Assembly (NCBI GenBank): GCA_036925085.1
Contig: JAUPFP010000001.1
Location: 6,948,722 to 7,012,721, forward strand
Direction: 5' to 3'
DNA length: 64,000 nt
DNA from: Brachycybe producta
Lineage: Eukaryota > Arthropoda > Diplopoda > Playtdesmida > Andrognathidae
The notes under the pieces were generated by a model that did not search any database, was not told the DNA's origin, and was given only the letters and a program-made list of their open reading frames with translations. Within the stretch, counting starts at the first letter, position 1, and every line of letters starts with the position of its first letter. The translations under genes and the position numbers were made by a program. This document shows, piece after piece, positions 22,301-34,068 of the stretch.

Positions 22301-24023
22301 CATGTTTTCTGTAGGTTCTCTGTAGGTTTCTGCAGTTTCAACGGTTTTTATTAAGTTCGCAGCAGATTTCGACAGTTAATTGTATCTGTTTTCAAGTTGT
22401 CATGAAATTCACATGCAGATTTCTAAAAAACTGCGGCTGTTTCAAGTGTTTCTTGCAGTTTTCTTGAAATTCGCAGCTGGTTTCAACTGTTTCTTGCAGT
22501 TTTCTTGAAATTCGCAGCTGGTTTCAACTGTTTCTTGCAGTTTTCTTGAACTTAGCAACTGACTCTTGCAGTTTTCTTGAACTTAGCAACTGACTCTTGC
22601 AGTTTTCTTGAACTTAGCAACTGACTCTTGCAGTTTTCTTGAACTTAGCAACTGACTCTTGCAGTTTTCTTGAACTTAGCAACTGACTCTTGCAGTTTTC
22701 TTGAACTTAGCAACTGACTCTTGCAGTTTTCTTGAACTTAGCAACTGACTCTTGCAGTTTTCTTGAACTTAGCAACTGACTCTTGCAGTTTTCTTGAACT
22801 TAGCAACTGACTCTTGCAGTTTTCTTGAACTTAGCAACTGACTCTTGCAGTTTTCTTGAACTTAGCAACTGACTCTTGCAGTTTTCTTGAACTTAGCAAC
22901 TGACTCTTGCAGTTTTCTTGAACTTAGCAACTGACTCTTGCAGTTTTCTTGAACTCAGCAACTGACTCTTGCAGTTTTCTTGAACTCAGCAACTGATTTC
23001 AACTGATTCTTGCAGTTTCCTTGAACTCAGCAACTGATTTCAACTGATTCTTGCAGTTTCCTTGAACTCAGCAACTGATTTCAACTGATTCTTGCAGTTT
23101 CCTTGAACTCAGCAACTGATTTCAACTGATTCTTGCAGTTTTCTTGAACTCAGCAACTGATTTCAACTGATTCTTGCAGTTTTCTTGAACTCAGCAACTG
23201 ATTTCAACTGATTCTTGCAGTTTTCTTGAACTCAGCAACTGACTCTTGCAGTTTTCTTGAACTCAGCAACTGATTTCAACTGACTCTTGCAGTTTTCTTG
23301 AACTCAGCAACTCATTTCAACTGATTCTTGCAGTTTTCTTGAACTCAGCAACTCATTTCAACTGATTCTTGCAGTTTTCTTGAACTCAGCAACTCATTTC
23401 AACTGATTCTTGCAGTTTTCTTGAACTCAGCAACTGATTTCAACTGATTCTTGCAGTTTTCTTGAACTCAGCAACTGATTTCAACTGATTCTTGCAGTTT
23501 TCTTGAACTCAGCAACTGATTTCAACTGATTCTTGCAGTTTTCTTGAACTCAGCAACGGATTTCAACTGATTCTTGCAGTTTTCTTGAAACCCCCGTGCA
23601 AATTTAATCTGTTTCTTGCACTTTGCATGAAATTTGCAGCTGATTCCAACTGATTCATAGTTTTCTTGAATTTCCGCTTATATTCTTGAATTTTATTAGA
23701 GCTAGAGGCTCAATCCCCACTACAATGTGTTCTGACACCGAATGAAAGAGTTCAGTTTTTACTCTGATTTCTTCTTCTCGAGTTCTTCCTTCTCTCTCTT
23801 GGATTCCTCCATCCTCTCCACTCTGGCCTGATGTCGCCACCGGAAGAGGCTAGCCGTGTCGATGTTAGGATGAGTGTCATCTTCATCATCTGACACCTAT
23901 ATATTTTTAATTATACCAATTAAACCTTCTCTTAATTAATTACAAGAGGGTTGGGGGGTCCTTAAAGAGAGGAATCTTATCCACATTTACCTCTATATCC
24001 TTCCACTTGCTGTAATCCACCAT
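19342..24023 (-). CDS. CDC37: CDC37, Hsp90 co-chaperone for protein kinases
   Basis: CDC37 recruits client kinases to Hsp90 in the cytosol. Nine exons, all in frame: 24023-23991, 23896-23763, 22135-21988, 21909-21796, 21721-21563, 20544-20429, 20347-20227, 19660-19592, 19515-19342; total 355 residues (human 378). The N-terminus [19 protein letters not shown] keeps the CK2 target Ser13 and its acidic tail, followed by HPNID (the HPN loop that mimics a kinase) and [14 protein letters not shown]. Residues about 40-110 are a charged coiled coil; [14 protein letters not shown] follows. The Hsp90-binding middle domain includes [17 protein letters not shown] and DPRAC; a long helix with [13 protein letters not shown] leads to the C-terminal [10 protein letters not shown]. 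Exon 7 uses the acceptor TATAG before ATTCCAG, because a later CAG breaks the frame. The gene looks complete and functional. Confidence 0.97.
20560..21430. repeat. CDC37 intron 5, degenerate A-rich repeats
   Basis: Loose, irregular repetition of 'aaaatctac' and 'agaattctgctaaaa', with no exon. Probably a decayed tandem array. Confidence 0.5.
22475..23590. repeat. 31/41-bp minisatellite in CDC37 intron 2
   Basis: The left half has about 14 near-identical 31-bp units (CTTGCAGTTTTCTTGAACTT + AGCAACTGACT). The right half has about 14 units of 41 bp that add 'ttcaactgat', with CTCAGCAACTGA in place of CTTAGCAACTGA and some CTCATTT variants. A few mixed units lie between, so the array evolved by local amplification of variants. 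Related single units continue leftwards to about 22300. The intron is removed on the minus strand. Confidence 0.93.
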
Positions 24024-24279
24024 TTCTACTAAATGATTCCCGAACGATCTTTAAACTTCCATCTAAGAAAACAAACAGATGATACAGATCTTAAAATCGC
24101 GAAAAAAACAAATTGCTAGACGTTTCTACTCCTAGCCTCTAATTTGTCTAGAAACTCGTAAACAACTGTTCTATATATATATTTCAATACAAAAGCACCT
24201 CTGTTAGAGACTATAAACGTCCTCGCTAGACAAGGGAGACGACATTGAAGAAAATCATGTACTAAATACACTAGATTTA

Positions 24280-24465
24280 CAAAGATTCACCGAGATTCAC
24301 AGCAGATCGTTCGCATGGAAAGCCATTTAACTGTTTTTTTTTTCCTTTTCTTCTGCGTTTTACTGGATTCCCAGAATAGAATTAAAATATGAAAACCAAG
24401 TAAAACGCAGATAAAAACTAAAATGGCTTACAACAACGAACGAGATTCACTCCTAATGTCTTCCC
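24280..24465. repeat. Foldback repeat upstream of CDC37
   Basis: The arms 'tcgttcgcatggaaagccatt...tctgcgttttact' and 'agtaaaacgcaga...aaaatggctta...cgaacgag' are inverted. A related 'aaaatggcttcg...gattcacccccaatgtc' piece is at 35896-35935. From 24466 to 24850 no gene is seen; short 'agagtaaaga' repeats lie at 24540-24620. Confidence 0.6.
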
Positions 24466-24849
24466 CCTTGCTTTACATTCTAAGGACAAGGAGGCCGTCA
24501 TGGGGTGAATCTCATAGAGTCATACCTTAGACTTATTACCAAAGAGACTCGAGAGTAAAGAATAGTAAATAGAAAGTAAGAAAGAAGTCTTTACTCTGTT
24601 TGCTATTACCAAAGAGAGTAAAGAGGAAGAGCCCTCACTCTACTGTCGGCACTTTGAAGTTTGTGTGCCTCGATTAGCTCCTCCCTTTCTGGCATCAGCG
24701 CCAACGTTTCAAGCGGCCGATGAGCAGTGCAGACGACAATCTATAATATTACATTAGATTGTATTTGCAACTTGTGGCACCAATGTACATTTTCTTTTTT
24801 TATGCTTATTACACAGTTAATTGAAATGCCAGGTAGTAGGTTTTTTTCT

Positions 24850-24925
24850 GCAGGTGGCTGCAATAACAGTGAAAAACGAACAAAAAAATGTCTCGTATTT
24901 CAGATTTCCTAAAGACCCTGAAAGG
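24850..24925 (+). pseudogene. Possible THAP zinc-finger exon remnant
   Basis: After a good acceptor (TTTTTTTCTGCAG) the sequence reads GCNNSEKRTKKC in one frame and YFRFPKDPER in another, followed by a GT donor. GCxN near the start and FxRFPKDPER are hallmarks of the THAP DNA-binding domain (found in host THAP proteins and P-element-type transposases). A one- or two-base shift between the two pieces means it is not intact as it stands. No further exon was found. Confidence 0.4.
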
Positions 24926-24929
24926 TGAA

Positions 24930-25322
24930 ATTATACTTTTTTTTTATAGATTATATTTTGCAGATGTAAATTAAACTTTCACACTTAATTATTATATAAT
25001 TATTCTAAAATGTTGGTTTTTTTACTTTTTTGTTTTGCTAAATGCATTATTTGCATGGTGAAAACATTTCTCAATGAATGATATGAAATTGTATTTATTA
25101 TACATATTAAAAGTACAAATTTAATATTTACATATGATGGTGTTTGTAAAAAAAAAACTTTTTCTTGACAAAATTGCCAAAAATGTTATATTTTCGAACT
25201 ATGACAGTTATTCAATTAAAAAATGAACTTCCTGAATTTTGATTTTTTGTGATTAAAAATAAATAGCAGCACAATCATGAGTTTCATCACAATATTTTTT
25301 TGTATATGTAATTATTCTTCAA
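24930..25322. other. AT-rich spacer
   Basis: No feature recognised. Confidence 0.4.
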
Positions 25323-25950
25323 ATTAACAATTCACTTCCATCTTGTTGTTTTGAGCAGACGATAAGGAGACAAACAAGTGTTATTATATGGTGTTACTAA
25401 AACTGAAAGAAATCGCCTAACAATCGCTCAATTAAAATAAAAGTGCAAAATGCAATAAAAAGTACTGTTCTTTACACATGCTCAATTTATATAATTTGTG
25501 AAACGGTCCTTCTATTTTTAAAGAAGGTTCAGAATCGTTCATTTTTTCAACCCCATGTTCAATCCCATTAGATCAAAAACCGTCCCACAAACATTTGAAA
25601 TCTCCCGTTAAAAACGATTTAGAACAATAACAAAATAATTAGCACATACTTTCATGTATTGGCTTCACAATGTTTCCTTTTATAAATTTTGAAAAAGTCC
25701 TTCTATTTTTTAATAACATTTAAAATCGTACATTTTTTAACTCCCTGTTAGTCCCATACTACCAAAAACCACCACCGAAACATTGGAAGAACTTCCATTT
25801 AAAATGACTTAGAACAGTCACATAAAAATTAGCATGTGCATTAATCTATTGGCTTCACGTTTTCTTTCGATGAGCTTAACACGTGAAATTATTTTTCTAT
25901 TAACTATTATGTGATTTGAAACCTGGAGAGAAAATGTTAAAAAACTTTTT
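25323..25950 (+). mobile_element. MITE family A, incomplete copy
   Basis: It begins within the 'cttccatcttgttgttttgagcagac' segment of the family and ends near 'ttatgtgatttgaaacctggagagaaaatg'. Both termini are missing; the right end is replaced by the tttgccct-type repeats at 25951. Confidence 0.75.
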
Positions 25951-26200
25951 AGGACAAGTGTCTTTAGGGCAAATGTACCTTTTAGGGCAAGTGTCTTTAG
26001 GGCAAATGTACCTTTTAGGGCAAGTGTCTTTAGGGCAAGTTCTGCATGCCGCAGGCACACAAAAAACAAATGATGTAAATTTACACTACTGATTAGGGCA
26101 AATGTCCTATTAAGGCAAGTGATTTTATGATTAATGTCCCTTTAGGGCAAATGGTTTTAGAACAAATGTCCCTTTAGGGGAAATGGTTTTAGAGCAACAC
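25951..26200. mobile_element. Mutator-type MITE sequence (gggcaaatg repeats)
   Basis: Eight or more copies of AGGGCAAATG/AGGGCAAGTG, with the core 'ctgcatgccgcaggcacac...gatgtaaatttacact' that matches, inverted, the core of the element at 16540-16774. The right-hand part is not arranged as a clean inverted repeat, so the copy is rearranged. Confidence 0.65.
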
Positions 26201-26204
26201 AGCA

Positions 26205-26650
26205 AAGAGGACTGCATTTTTAGAGCGAGACACAGGTAAGAGGTCGAATAAGAACAAGACCTGTTTCATTTTAATACTAGGAATATTGAAACAGTATTTG
26301 TAACAAAAAGCTCATACATACACAGCAAGGAGGAACACAGTACAGGAATACCAGGACAAAAGCAAAGAACTAGTGACCTGAATATTGGGAAAATCCAATT
26401 TTTAATAGTGAATAAAAGAGGAAATATTATAGATAGTCTGTCACACAGCAAAGAGGAGTCCATTGCTGGAGCAACAAGACACAGGCAAGACGAGTTTCAT
26501 TTTAATACTGGAAATATTGAGACAGTATTTGTAACAAACTGCTCATACATACACAGCAAAGAGGAACACAGTACAGGAACACCGAAACACTGGCAAAAAA
26601 CTAGAGACCTGAATATTGGGAAAATCCAATTTTTTTATTGCAAATATAGA
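26205..26650 (+). repeat. Tandem duplication of about 235 bp
   Basis: 'cagcaaagagga...tttcattttaatac..gaaatattga.acagtatttgtaac' through 'gacctgaatattgggaaaatccaattttt' occurs twice in direct order (about 26205-26415 and 26445-26640). It lies just downstream of the transposase reading frame. Confidence 0.75.
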
Positions 26651-26733
26651 AAATGTCATAGATGCTCACATAACAAAGAGTGCATTGCTAGTGTAGTAAA
26701 GACACAGGCAAAGGTCAAATGAAAACAAAGCAG

Positions 26734-29197
26734 CTAAAAAAGCAGCTTGTTGCTTTTTTGTGTTTCATCAGCTCCCATTTGTAATTTTTTTCTAGATTTC
26801 ATATCAGTTGTCAAATGTCGCTTGCGTTTTGCTTCGACTCTCTTAAGTGCTGATGGTGGTGATGATGTAGGAAACATCTCTTTAATTGCCTCAGCCTGCC
26901 ACATTGGTCCATGAATTTGATTGCATGCAGCTGAATACACCCTAAGAGTGTATGCCGGACCAATGCAAAAATTGACCTGTTTTCCTCCTATAGTTTTGCT
27001 TATCAAACTCATATACTGTTCTGCTGCATTTGAGCTGAATCGTTTAACTAGACTATCAGCATGCAGAATCAGTCTCTTTGCATACTTTTTCAGTTCCGAC
27101 CATAGCTCCGTTTTCTGTAGTGCTTCAAATCTTTTTTTCTCAGCCTCTCTTTCCTCTGCACTTAGTTGTGAAGGGGTGCAAAAGTAACTCTTGCAGTGCT
27201 CATGGTATCCAAACACATGATTTGGAGCATTTGCAATATCTTCTCTCAAAAACTTAATTTTGTTCTGCAGTGTGTCATCTAATTGAAAATTATGAAACAC
27301 TGCTCCCTTTGCTGCTACAATCAGATGATTGTGCCAGTTGTTTGTCACCAACTTCTTCATTGTTTCTTTTAGTTGCTTGTTAACTTGTCGGATATGATTG
27401 CCATACACCCGCAAGACATGATTGGTGCACTCAATTTTGGTCACATCATACTTGCAGTGCATTTTGATGCCTTTGTAGGCACTAGAATCTCCATCCCCAA
27501 TAACATATTTGTATCGGAGACCATACTTTTCCTCGCTTCTACAAAAGGCAGCCACAATGACATCTTGCTCCATGGCACCTGCAGAACCAGTCCAGTTTCT
27601 AACACACCTATGGTCTGCAGGCTCCTTTTCTTTTTTTTCTGCTGCTTCACAAGTGGCACAGTACCTGTTCCGTACTCCCAGGTCGATTACTTTGCCTGTT
27701 TCAGCACCAATGACAACAGCCATACCAGAAAGAGAATTAAAGCTGTGTCTATAACTTCTCTTTGCCCATAAACCATCGACAATTACTGTTATCCATGGTA
27801 CACCGTTATCAACATTGTTGTTCTTGATGGCCTTCTGCCTTTCCAGTTCTGCTGCTTCTTTCATAGATTCTTCCAAAAATGTGAGCATTCTGTCATGAAG
27901 CTCATATGTTGTTTTTTGAAATAATTTATGACCCATCGATGGTATACCAAGCACAGCCAGAAATTCTTCCATCTGTGATAGACTGATTCCAATGCTAGCA
28001 CAACCAAGCACTGAAGAAAGGGCTGCACTAGGCTCTGTGTCTCTCTCTCTCTCCAGTTCGCCAAACCAGGTTGCGTTTGCATGTGTTGCAGGTAAAGATA
28101 ATGATTTGAACCATTCCATTTTTGGTTTCTCTTTTAAACTTTAAAAATGAACCAGTGCAACGAGAAGTGTGCTTCTGCACATGTTTGATCAATTTCAGGA
28201 TGGCACTACACTCAACTATACGTCGACCACTCATCAGGCAAGGTTCTTCTCCTTTGGGACCTGTTACTATAAGTAGTTGATGTTCTTCAATGGATTGCTG
28301 CTGTGGTGTTGCAATCATCCCTGTGGTTCCACTTTCTGGTGTCACAAAAATTGTGCAGCAATTGCACCACAATCAACTGCTCTTCCAGTACACTCTTGCA
28401 TGTTATGCATTGGGGGTTCTGTTACTTCTCCAGACATTATGAGATGATGGTTGCTCTGGAAGTGTTCCATAATCTTGACATTTGTGTAAAAGTTGTCCCC
28501 ACATATATAGCATGCTGCCATAGGACCCTTTATTGTGCTTGGTGTATCAGGACCTAAGAAGTTATTTTTATTATCTACTCAAGATAAAAACATAAAAGGT
28601 AATGTTGATACCATAAATGTGTTGACCAATGATGCAAGACTTAGTAGGTGTTCCTTGTGATGCATCATCTATCACAGGGCCTGTAGCACCATCAATTAGG
28701 TGGCTGACCTGCAAGTCATCTTCAAAGGTTGATACCACATGTGATCCTGCAGTCTCTCTGTCCTCTTCTATGTCTAAACTGCCATTGTTACATCATGTAT
28801 TTATTATCATACATTATAAGTTACAGAATGATACCCTGGTAGTCACAATTAGAACAGCCCATAGAGAAGATGAAAAGTGCACATAGACCATGACCACATA
28901 GTAAAATAAACTGCATGTAAATTTGTAGTAGAGTATAAACTATGTCCATAAAATGTCAAACAATGGCAATACTGCTTACAACTAGACATGTGGTGAAATT
29001 GGCTTGGCCGGATCAAGGTACTTGGGTTTTTTCTCTTCCCATTTATCGGCATTGTGAGATTTTTTGATATCTACGGCTTGTTCTTGCAAATTGACTGGGA
29101 TTGTTTCGCTCAAAAACTCAATACTATACCCTGTCTTTCTCTTTCTTGTAGCACAAGCCTTCTGTGCCCTTAATTGTTTTTTTGTCAGAAATGGCAT
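26734..29197 (-). pseudogene. Mutator-like transposase gene, broken
   Basis: The longest piece, 28119-26734 (461 codons), has motifs of the animal Mutator-like transposase domain: VIVDGLWAKRSY, a CATCEAA zinc knuckle, RNWTGSAGAME, the catalytic-type GDGDS and ECTNHVLR. Upstream, 28553-28375 carries a C2H2-like finger (CYICGDNF...HFQSNHH), spliced in frame from an exon at 28773-28612. A start exon may be 29197-28985 (MPFLTKKQLRAQK), although its donor phase does not match. The reading frame shifts near 28350-28372 and again near 28040-28100, so no intact protein can be made. The gene is flanked by gggcaaatg-type blocks at 25951-26200 and 30114-30178. Confidence 0.82.
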
Positions 29198-29199
29198 TT

Positions 29200-30113
29200 T
29201 ATCTAAAACTACAAATAGGCTACATATAGTTTAATTATACAACATTGTATCACACATTTCAGTGTTTATGAAGTGTAGGCTAGGACTATAATTTGACAAA
29301 AATGTCTTCTGACAAACAAGCATGGCCCACCAAAGATCCTGGCAGTAGGTCCTACCACAAACGTTAAGGGCTGCCCACCAGGTAAAAACTTACATTTTCA
29401 ATTGTGTTTGCAAATTTTAGTTTAAAATCAAAAAGCTATAGATTTTCTTTTTAAATGTATCAAAACAGGCACGTGTTGTGTTGTCCATTGGCATATATAA
29501 GAGTATGAATGGCAATAAATCACAAGATGAAACAAAAAGTACGTGTAATGAGAGGATAATGTAACCATTGTAATGTGCCTAATAATATAATTTTAGTTTT
29601 ATAGGCAAAAAAAAGGTAATTATTTATGAAGATGATTTTTGTCTTCTGTTCATGTCACTTAGCTGGCCAACCCACCACACCAGGCCCCTAATCAAGGGCC
29701 CCAGTCTAGAGCCCTGTCAGCCCCCTTCTTGGGTATGGTTGATCTACATTAGAGCTAATTGGGTTTAAGCCCAGGGCCTCATATTTTTAGGTGGCCATAG
29801 ACAATGCAAAGTATTGTATAGTTAAGATTTATTAGCCTGAAAATAACTACAATATCATAAAAAATGAAAACATTATAATACAATTTTACTGTAAGTTACA
29901 AACACCATTTATACATTTTATTAATTTTTTTTAAAAAAGGGCCCCAAAAAGACTTCATGACCAGTGCCATGAAATTTATAAAAAAGTCTACCCCTCAATT
30001 AAATGGCAAAGATTGTCACCTCACATTTCTATAATTCATGTATATTCATGTATTATGTACATGTATTCTTTATTCATATTCAATGCAATACATTATTCCA
30101 ATAAACTTGAGAG
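29200..30113. other. Spacer with no recognised gene
   Basis: AT-rich; a short plus-strand frame from about 29302 has no known domain. It may be part of the Mutator-like element. Confidence 0.4.
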
Positions 30114-30178
30114 GGGTGTGTGGCATTTGTCCTAAAAGAACATTTGCCCAAAAACCATTTGCCCTAAAACCATTTCGT
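30114..30178 (+). mobile_element. Mutator-type terminal fragment
   Basis: It begins GGGTGTGTGGCATTTGTCC, resembling the GGGTGTGAGACATTGG terminus at 16540, and continues with 'catttgcccaaaaaccatttgccctaaaa'. The terminus faces left, that is, the body would lie to the right. It therefore may not be the matching end of the transposase gene on its left. Confidence 0.55.
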
Positions 30179-30329
30179 TAATCTTTAATTTAAAATTTAA
30201 CAGCCCATCCTAGGATGGTTTATTTTTAATTTAAAATTTTAAAAAATCATTTGTATGCTTCTTTTTAAATTTAAATTAAAAATAAACTGCCCTAGGAGGG
30301 GCTACACTTACGGTGGCCGAGAAGTGCAA

Positions 30330-30535
30330 TACCACGACAACACCCAATACTCCCCCACGACAACACCCAATACTCCACGACAACACCAATACTCCACAAC
30401 AACACCCAATACTCCACAACAACACCCAATACTCCACAACAACACCCAATACTCCACAACAACACCCAATACTCCACAACAACACCCAATACTCCACAAC
30501 AACACCCAATACTCCACAACAACACCAAGACAGCA
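30330..30535 (+). repeat. 20-bp minisatellite
   Basis: About ten units of AATACTCCACAACAACACCC. The first units carry CGACAACACCC instead. Sequences matching the first units in inverted orientation (AGTATTGGGTGTTGTCGTG) lie at about 33341-33359. Reading frames through it on either strand are artefacts. Confidence 0.9.
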
Positions 30536-30539
30536 GAAC

Positions 30540-30929
30540 AACAACCATGTGCATATTTAATAGTTTGTGAGTGTGCACAGTTGTGAATTTGTGTAAAAAC
30601 ATTATTTACCTTTAAATAAATGATACACATGTAGGTTGATAACTAAAGTGATCTGAATTTGTAATTTTGTTGATCACAAGTTATTGAAAGTGAGTAAACT
30701 TAGTGAACTGATTTGAAAATGTTGACTGTATTATTGCAGCTAGATGTATTTTAGTACATTTTTAATGCAGCTTAAAAAATCGTGTGGACATTTGCATGTA
30801 CATGTGAAAATTAAAATGGTCTTAAAGAACCTATACATAAGCAATTTGATAGATAATGTGGCTTTTCTATAAAGTTTAAAAATCTCACAAAAAGTCAAGA
30901 AGCTTAATGCAATCACAAGTGAGTGTATG
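30540..30929. other. AT-rich spacer
   Basis: No feature recognised between the two minisatellites. Confidence 0.4.
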
Positions 30930-31048
30930 CACGCACACTCACAACTGTGCACACACTCACAACTGTGCACACACTCACAACTGTGCACACACTCACAACT
31001 GTGCACACACTCACAACTGTGCACACACTCACAACTGTGCACACACAA
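30930..31048 (+). repeat. 18-bp minisatellite
   Basis: Six or more units of CACACTCACAACTGTGCA. TGTGCACA stretches of alternating purine and pyrimidine follow, with a (CT)n/(CA)n run at 31120-31147. Confidence 0.9.
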
Positions 31049-31169
31049 TATACATGCATGCACATGTACACTCACAATTTAGCATGTGTGCACACACGAG
31101 GGTGTACACATATGCATGCTCTCTCTCTCTCTCACACACACACACACTGGACCAACAGACACAGGCAGA

Positions 31170-32000
31170 AAAGTGGTCAACTGAACTTGTTAGTCTCCCA
31201 ACATTAAGCATCTACACTGATGGGTCAAAACGTGATCAGAAGGTCGGGTCTGCATCAGGCAAGCGGCATCCCATCCTCAAGAATAAATTTCCTGATTTTA
31301 CCACACTGCGGTGAGGGAAAATTGTGAAATTTATTCTTGGGGATGTCGCTTGCCTGATGACTGCAAGGTGTTCCAGGCAGAACTCCCTGCAATTTGGAAG
31401 GCAATCAAAATAGGAGGGACACGCACCCCACGAGGCACATCTGCAGTAATCTGCTCCGATTCACTTTCTGCTCTTACAACCGTAGCATCAGGAACTATGG
31501 AAGAAACATTCAAATGGTCGTTAATGAGCTTGCATGCTTCAGGTTGTGCCAAAAAAGCAGCGGGTGTGGCAGGCAATGTGGACTTTTGCCAATACAGGGC
31601 ACCAAGTACATGCCTTTATCCAACGTGTAGACCAGTTCCAACGCATTTTTGTAGGGAAAATTGTTTCTCTACCCACTGGTCACAAGCCATTCAATTGCTA
31701 TCTTCGTAGATTCCACCTATCTACCTCGGGTGGATGTTGTCCGTGCGGGGCTCGTGAGGATGATTCACTGGATCACATACTTTACCACTGTCTTCTCTCA
31801 CGCTGTGTCATTGCATGTGACCATTTAATCTAAAAAATCTCTAAAGCAGGTGTTGTCTGGCCTGCAATTCCATCACTTCTCTGCAACCGAATGGCAGCCC
31901 TGCATACCTTCGCAAAAGAGGCAGTTTTTGCTTACACCAATACAGACGGTGACAGTACTGGAGCAACAACAGCACCAGTAGCAGATTTGGTATAGATGGC
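31170..32000 (+). pseudogene. Decayed LINE: RNase H domain and C-terminal zinc finger
   Basis: In three different frames the sequence reads IYTDGSK (31210s), FQAELPAIWKAIK and ICSDSLSALTT (31370-31480), giving the Asp/Glu/Asp catalytic set of RNase H, then HLSTSGGCCPCG...DHILYHC (31710-31790), the finger that follows RNase H in I/Jockey-type non-LTR retrotransposons. Stops and frameshifts separate the pieces. No reverse transcriptase domain is seen upstream, so this is a 5'-truncated, inactive copy. A probable 3' end ('aaatggcctaaaggctattcgcag') reaches about 32170. Confidence 0.75.
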
Positions 32001-32179
32001 TAGTGTCTACCAACCAGACTACCATGAACTCTTCAGCGATCTACAATGTACACTTAGCAGACACTTGCCTTCGGGCACCCCAGTGTGTATTGTTTTCCCA
32101 TTGTACCTGTAACATAGACTGTTGTATGCCCTCGGGCATAAATGGCCTAAAGGCTATTCGCAGGTGGGCCATGGTAGTA

Positions 32180-33190
32180 AATTGCACACACAGACAGACA
32201 CACACACACACAGAAAATACAAGGACGGACGGACGAATGGACAGACCGACACACAGAGACAGACGGATGGACAAATGGATAGATGGACAGACGGACAGAC
32301 GGACAGACAGATGGACGGACACACAAACAGACATACATACATACATACATACATACATACATACACACATACAGTTAGACACACAGACATACAGACATAC
32401 AGACACACACAGACATACAGACACACATACACACAGACACACAGACATACATACACAAAGACATACATACACAAAGACAGATACACAAACGGACAGATAC
32501 ATGGACGGACACACGGACGGACACACGGCCCGACACAGACACGGACGGACAGACACAGACGGACGGACACAGACGGACGGACACAGACGGACGGACACAG
32601 ACGGACGGACACAGACAGACGGACAGACACAGACAGACGGACGGACACAGACAGACGGACGGACACAGACAGACGGACGGACACAGACAGACGGACGGAC
32701 ACAGACAGACGGACGGACACACAGACGGACGGACGAACACAGACAGACGGACACAGACAGACAGACACAGACAGACAGACACAGACGGACAGACACAAAC
32801 AGACAGACACAGACAGAGACAGACAGACAGACACAGACGGACACACACAGACAGACAGACAGACACAGACGGACACAGACAGACAGAGACAGACAGACGG
32901 ACACAGACGGACACACACAGACGGACACAGACAGACAGACGGACGGACACAGACGGACGGACACAGACGGACGGACGGACACAGACGGACGGACACAGAC
33001 GGACGGACACATACAGACGGACACAGACAGACAGACACAGACAGACAGACACAGACAGACGGACAGACACAGACAGACAGACACAGACACAGACAGACAG
33101 ATAGACAGACACAGACAGACAGACACAGACAAACAGACGGACACACAGACAGACGGACGGACGGACGGACACACAGACAGATGGACACAC
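32180..33190 (+). repeat. About 1 kb of GACA/GACG tetranucleotide repeat
   Basis: A mosaic of GACA, GACG and CACA tetramers with an inset (ATAC)n at 32332-32366. It has few stop codons on either strand, so frames of 280-400 codons appear in several phases (Thr/Asp/Gln-rich or Cys/Val/Ser-rich); these are products of the repeat, not genes. Confidence 0.95.
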
Positions 33191-33199
33191 AAATGAGTG

Positions 33200-34058
33200 T
33201 GCACGTGCACACTGCACAAACTAATAAATATGCACTTGAATAGAATTATCAATAAATATAAATTAAATAATATTTAATATGGTCTGGGTGTTGTTGTCGT
33301 GTCTGGGTGGTGGTGCCGTGGGGTATTCGATGGTGTCATAGAGTATTGGGTGTTGTCGTGAAGTTCTGGATATTGTCTTGACGTTTTGGATATGTCTTGA
33401 AGAGATTGCGCCTCTCAGCCACTGTAGAAAAATAATAAAAACAGCTTCTCCACTAAATGCACCCACCAATCCACAAATAAACTGCAATGTATAACAAAAA
33501 GATGTATGTACAGTAGGATGTCTATAGACACTTTTTGTCAAATTATGTCCAAAGTCAAGACTAAATATTGCCAGAAAATATTTTTTGACACTTTTTATGA
33601 ATTAAATATTATTTTTGTCAATGATGTAGTAATAGGAAATTTGCACAGATTTTTCAGTGTCCAGTTTTTTAAAATAAAAATTACATATTATAATTATTAG
33701 TTATTATTCTTATTTATATTTTTATTATTTTATTTACATTTTTTATTTATATTTTATTATTTATATTATTATTAATTATTATAATTATCAATTAAAGTTT
33801 AAAGTAAAAAAAAAAACAATTTCATAACATCTTTGAAATCAGTTTCAATAGTATAAATATAATAAAACAATAAATAGAAAACCTTACCTTTAGCAGAGCA
33901 AAGTTGACAATTTCACACTGTAAAGGTGCCCTTACTAGTGACTTGTGAGCTGAAAATGAAATTCTAATATTGAAGTAGTAGCTGAAAATGAACATGTGTT
34001 TCAGCTATTGTGTTTAGCCCTCTTCTGCTGCAACAAAACAGCTGAGCTTTTCAGTTCA
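33200..34058. other. Spacer with minisatellite-like remnant
   Basis: At 33280-33375 several 'gggtgttgtcgtg' words are the inverted form of the 20-bp minisatellite. The remainder, including 33700-33800 (TTATTT repeats), has no gene. Confidence 0.5.
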
Positions 34059-34068
34059 TATAAAATTA

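Noticed and set aside
30255..30630. Frames of 78-112 codons through 30.3-30.6 kb on both strands
   Set aside because: They result from the 20-bp minisatellite and have no domain.
32003..33252. Reading frames of 280-403 codons on both strands
   Set aside because: They are made of a tetranucleotide repeat without stop codons; residue composition is wholly determined by GACA/GACG.
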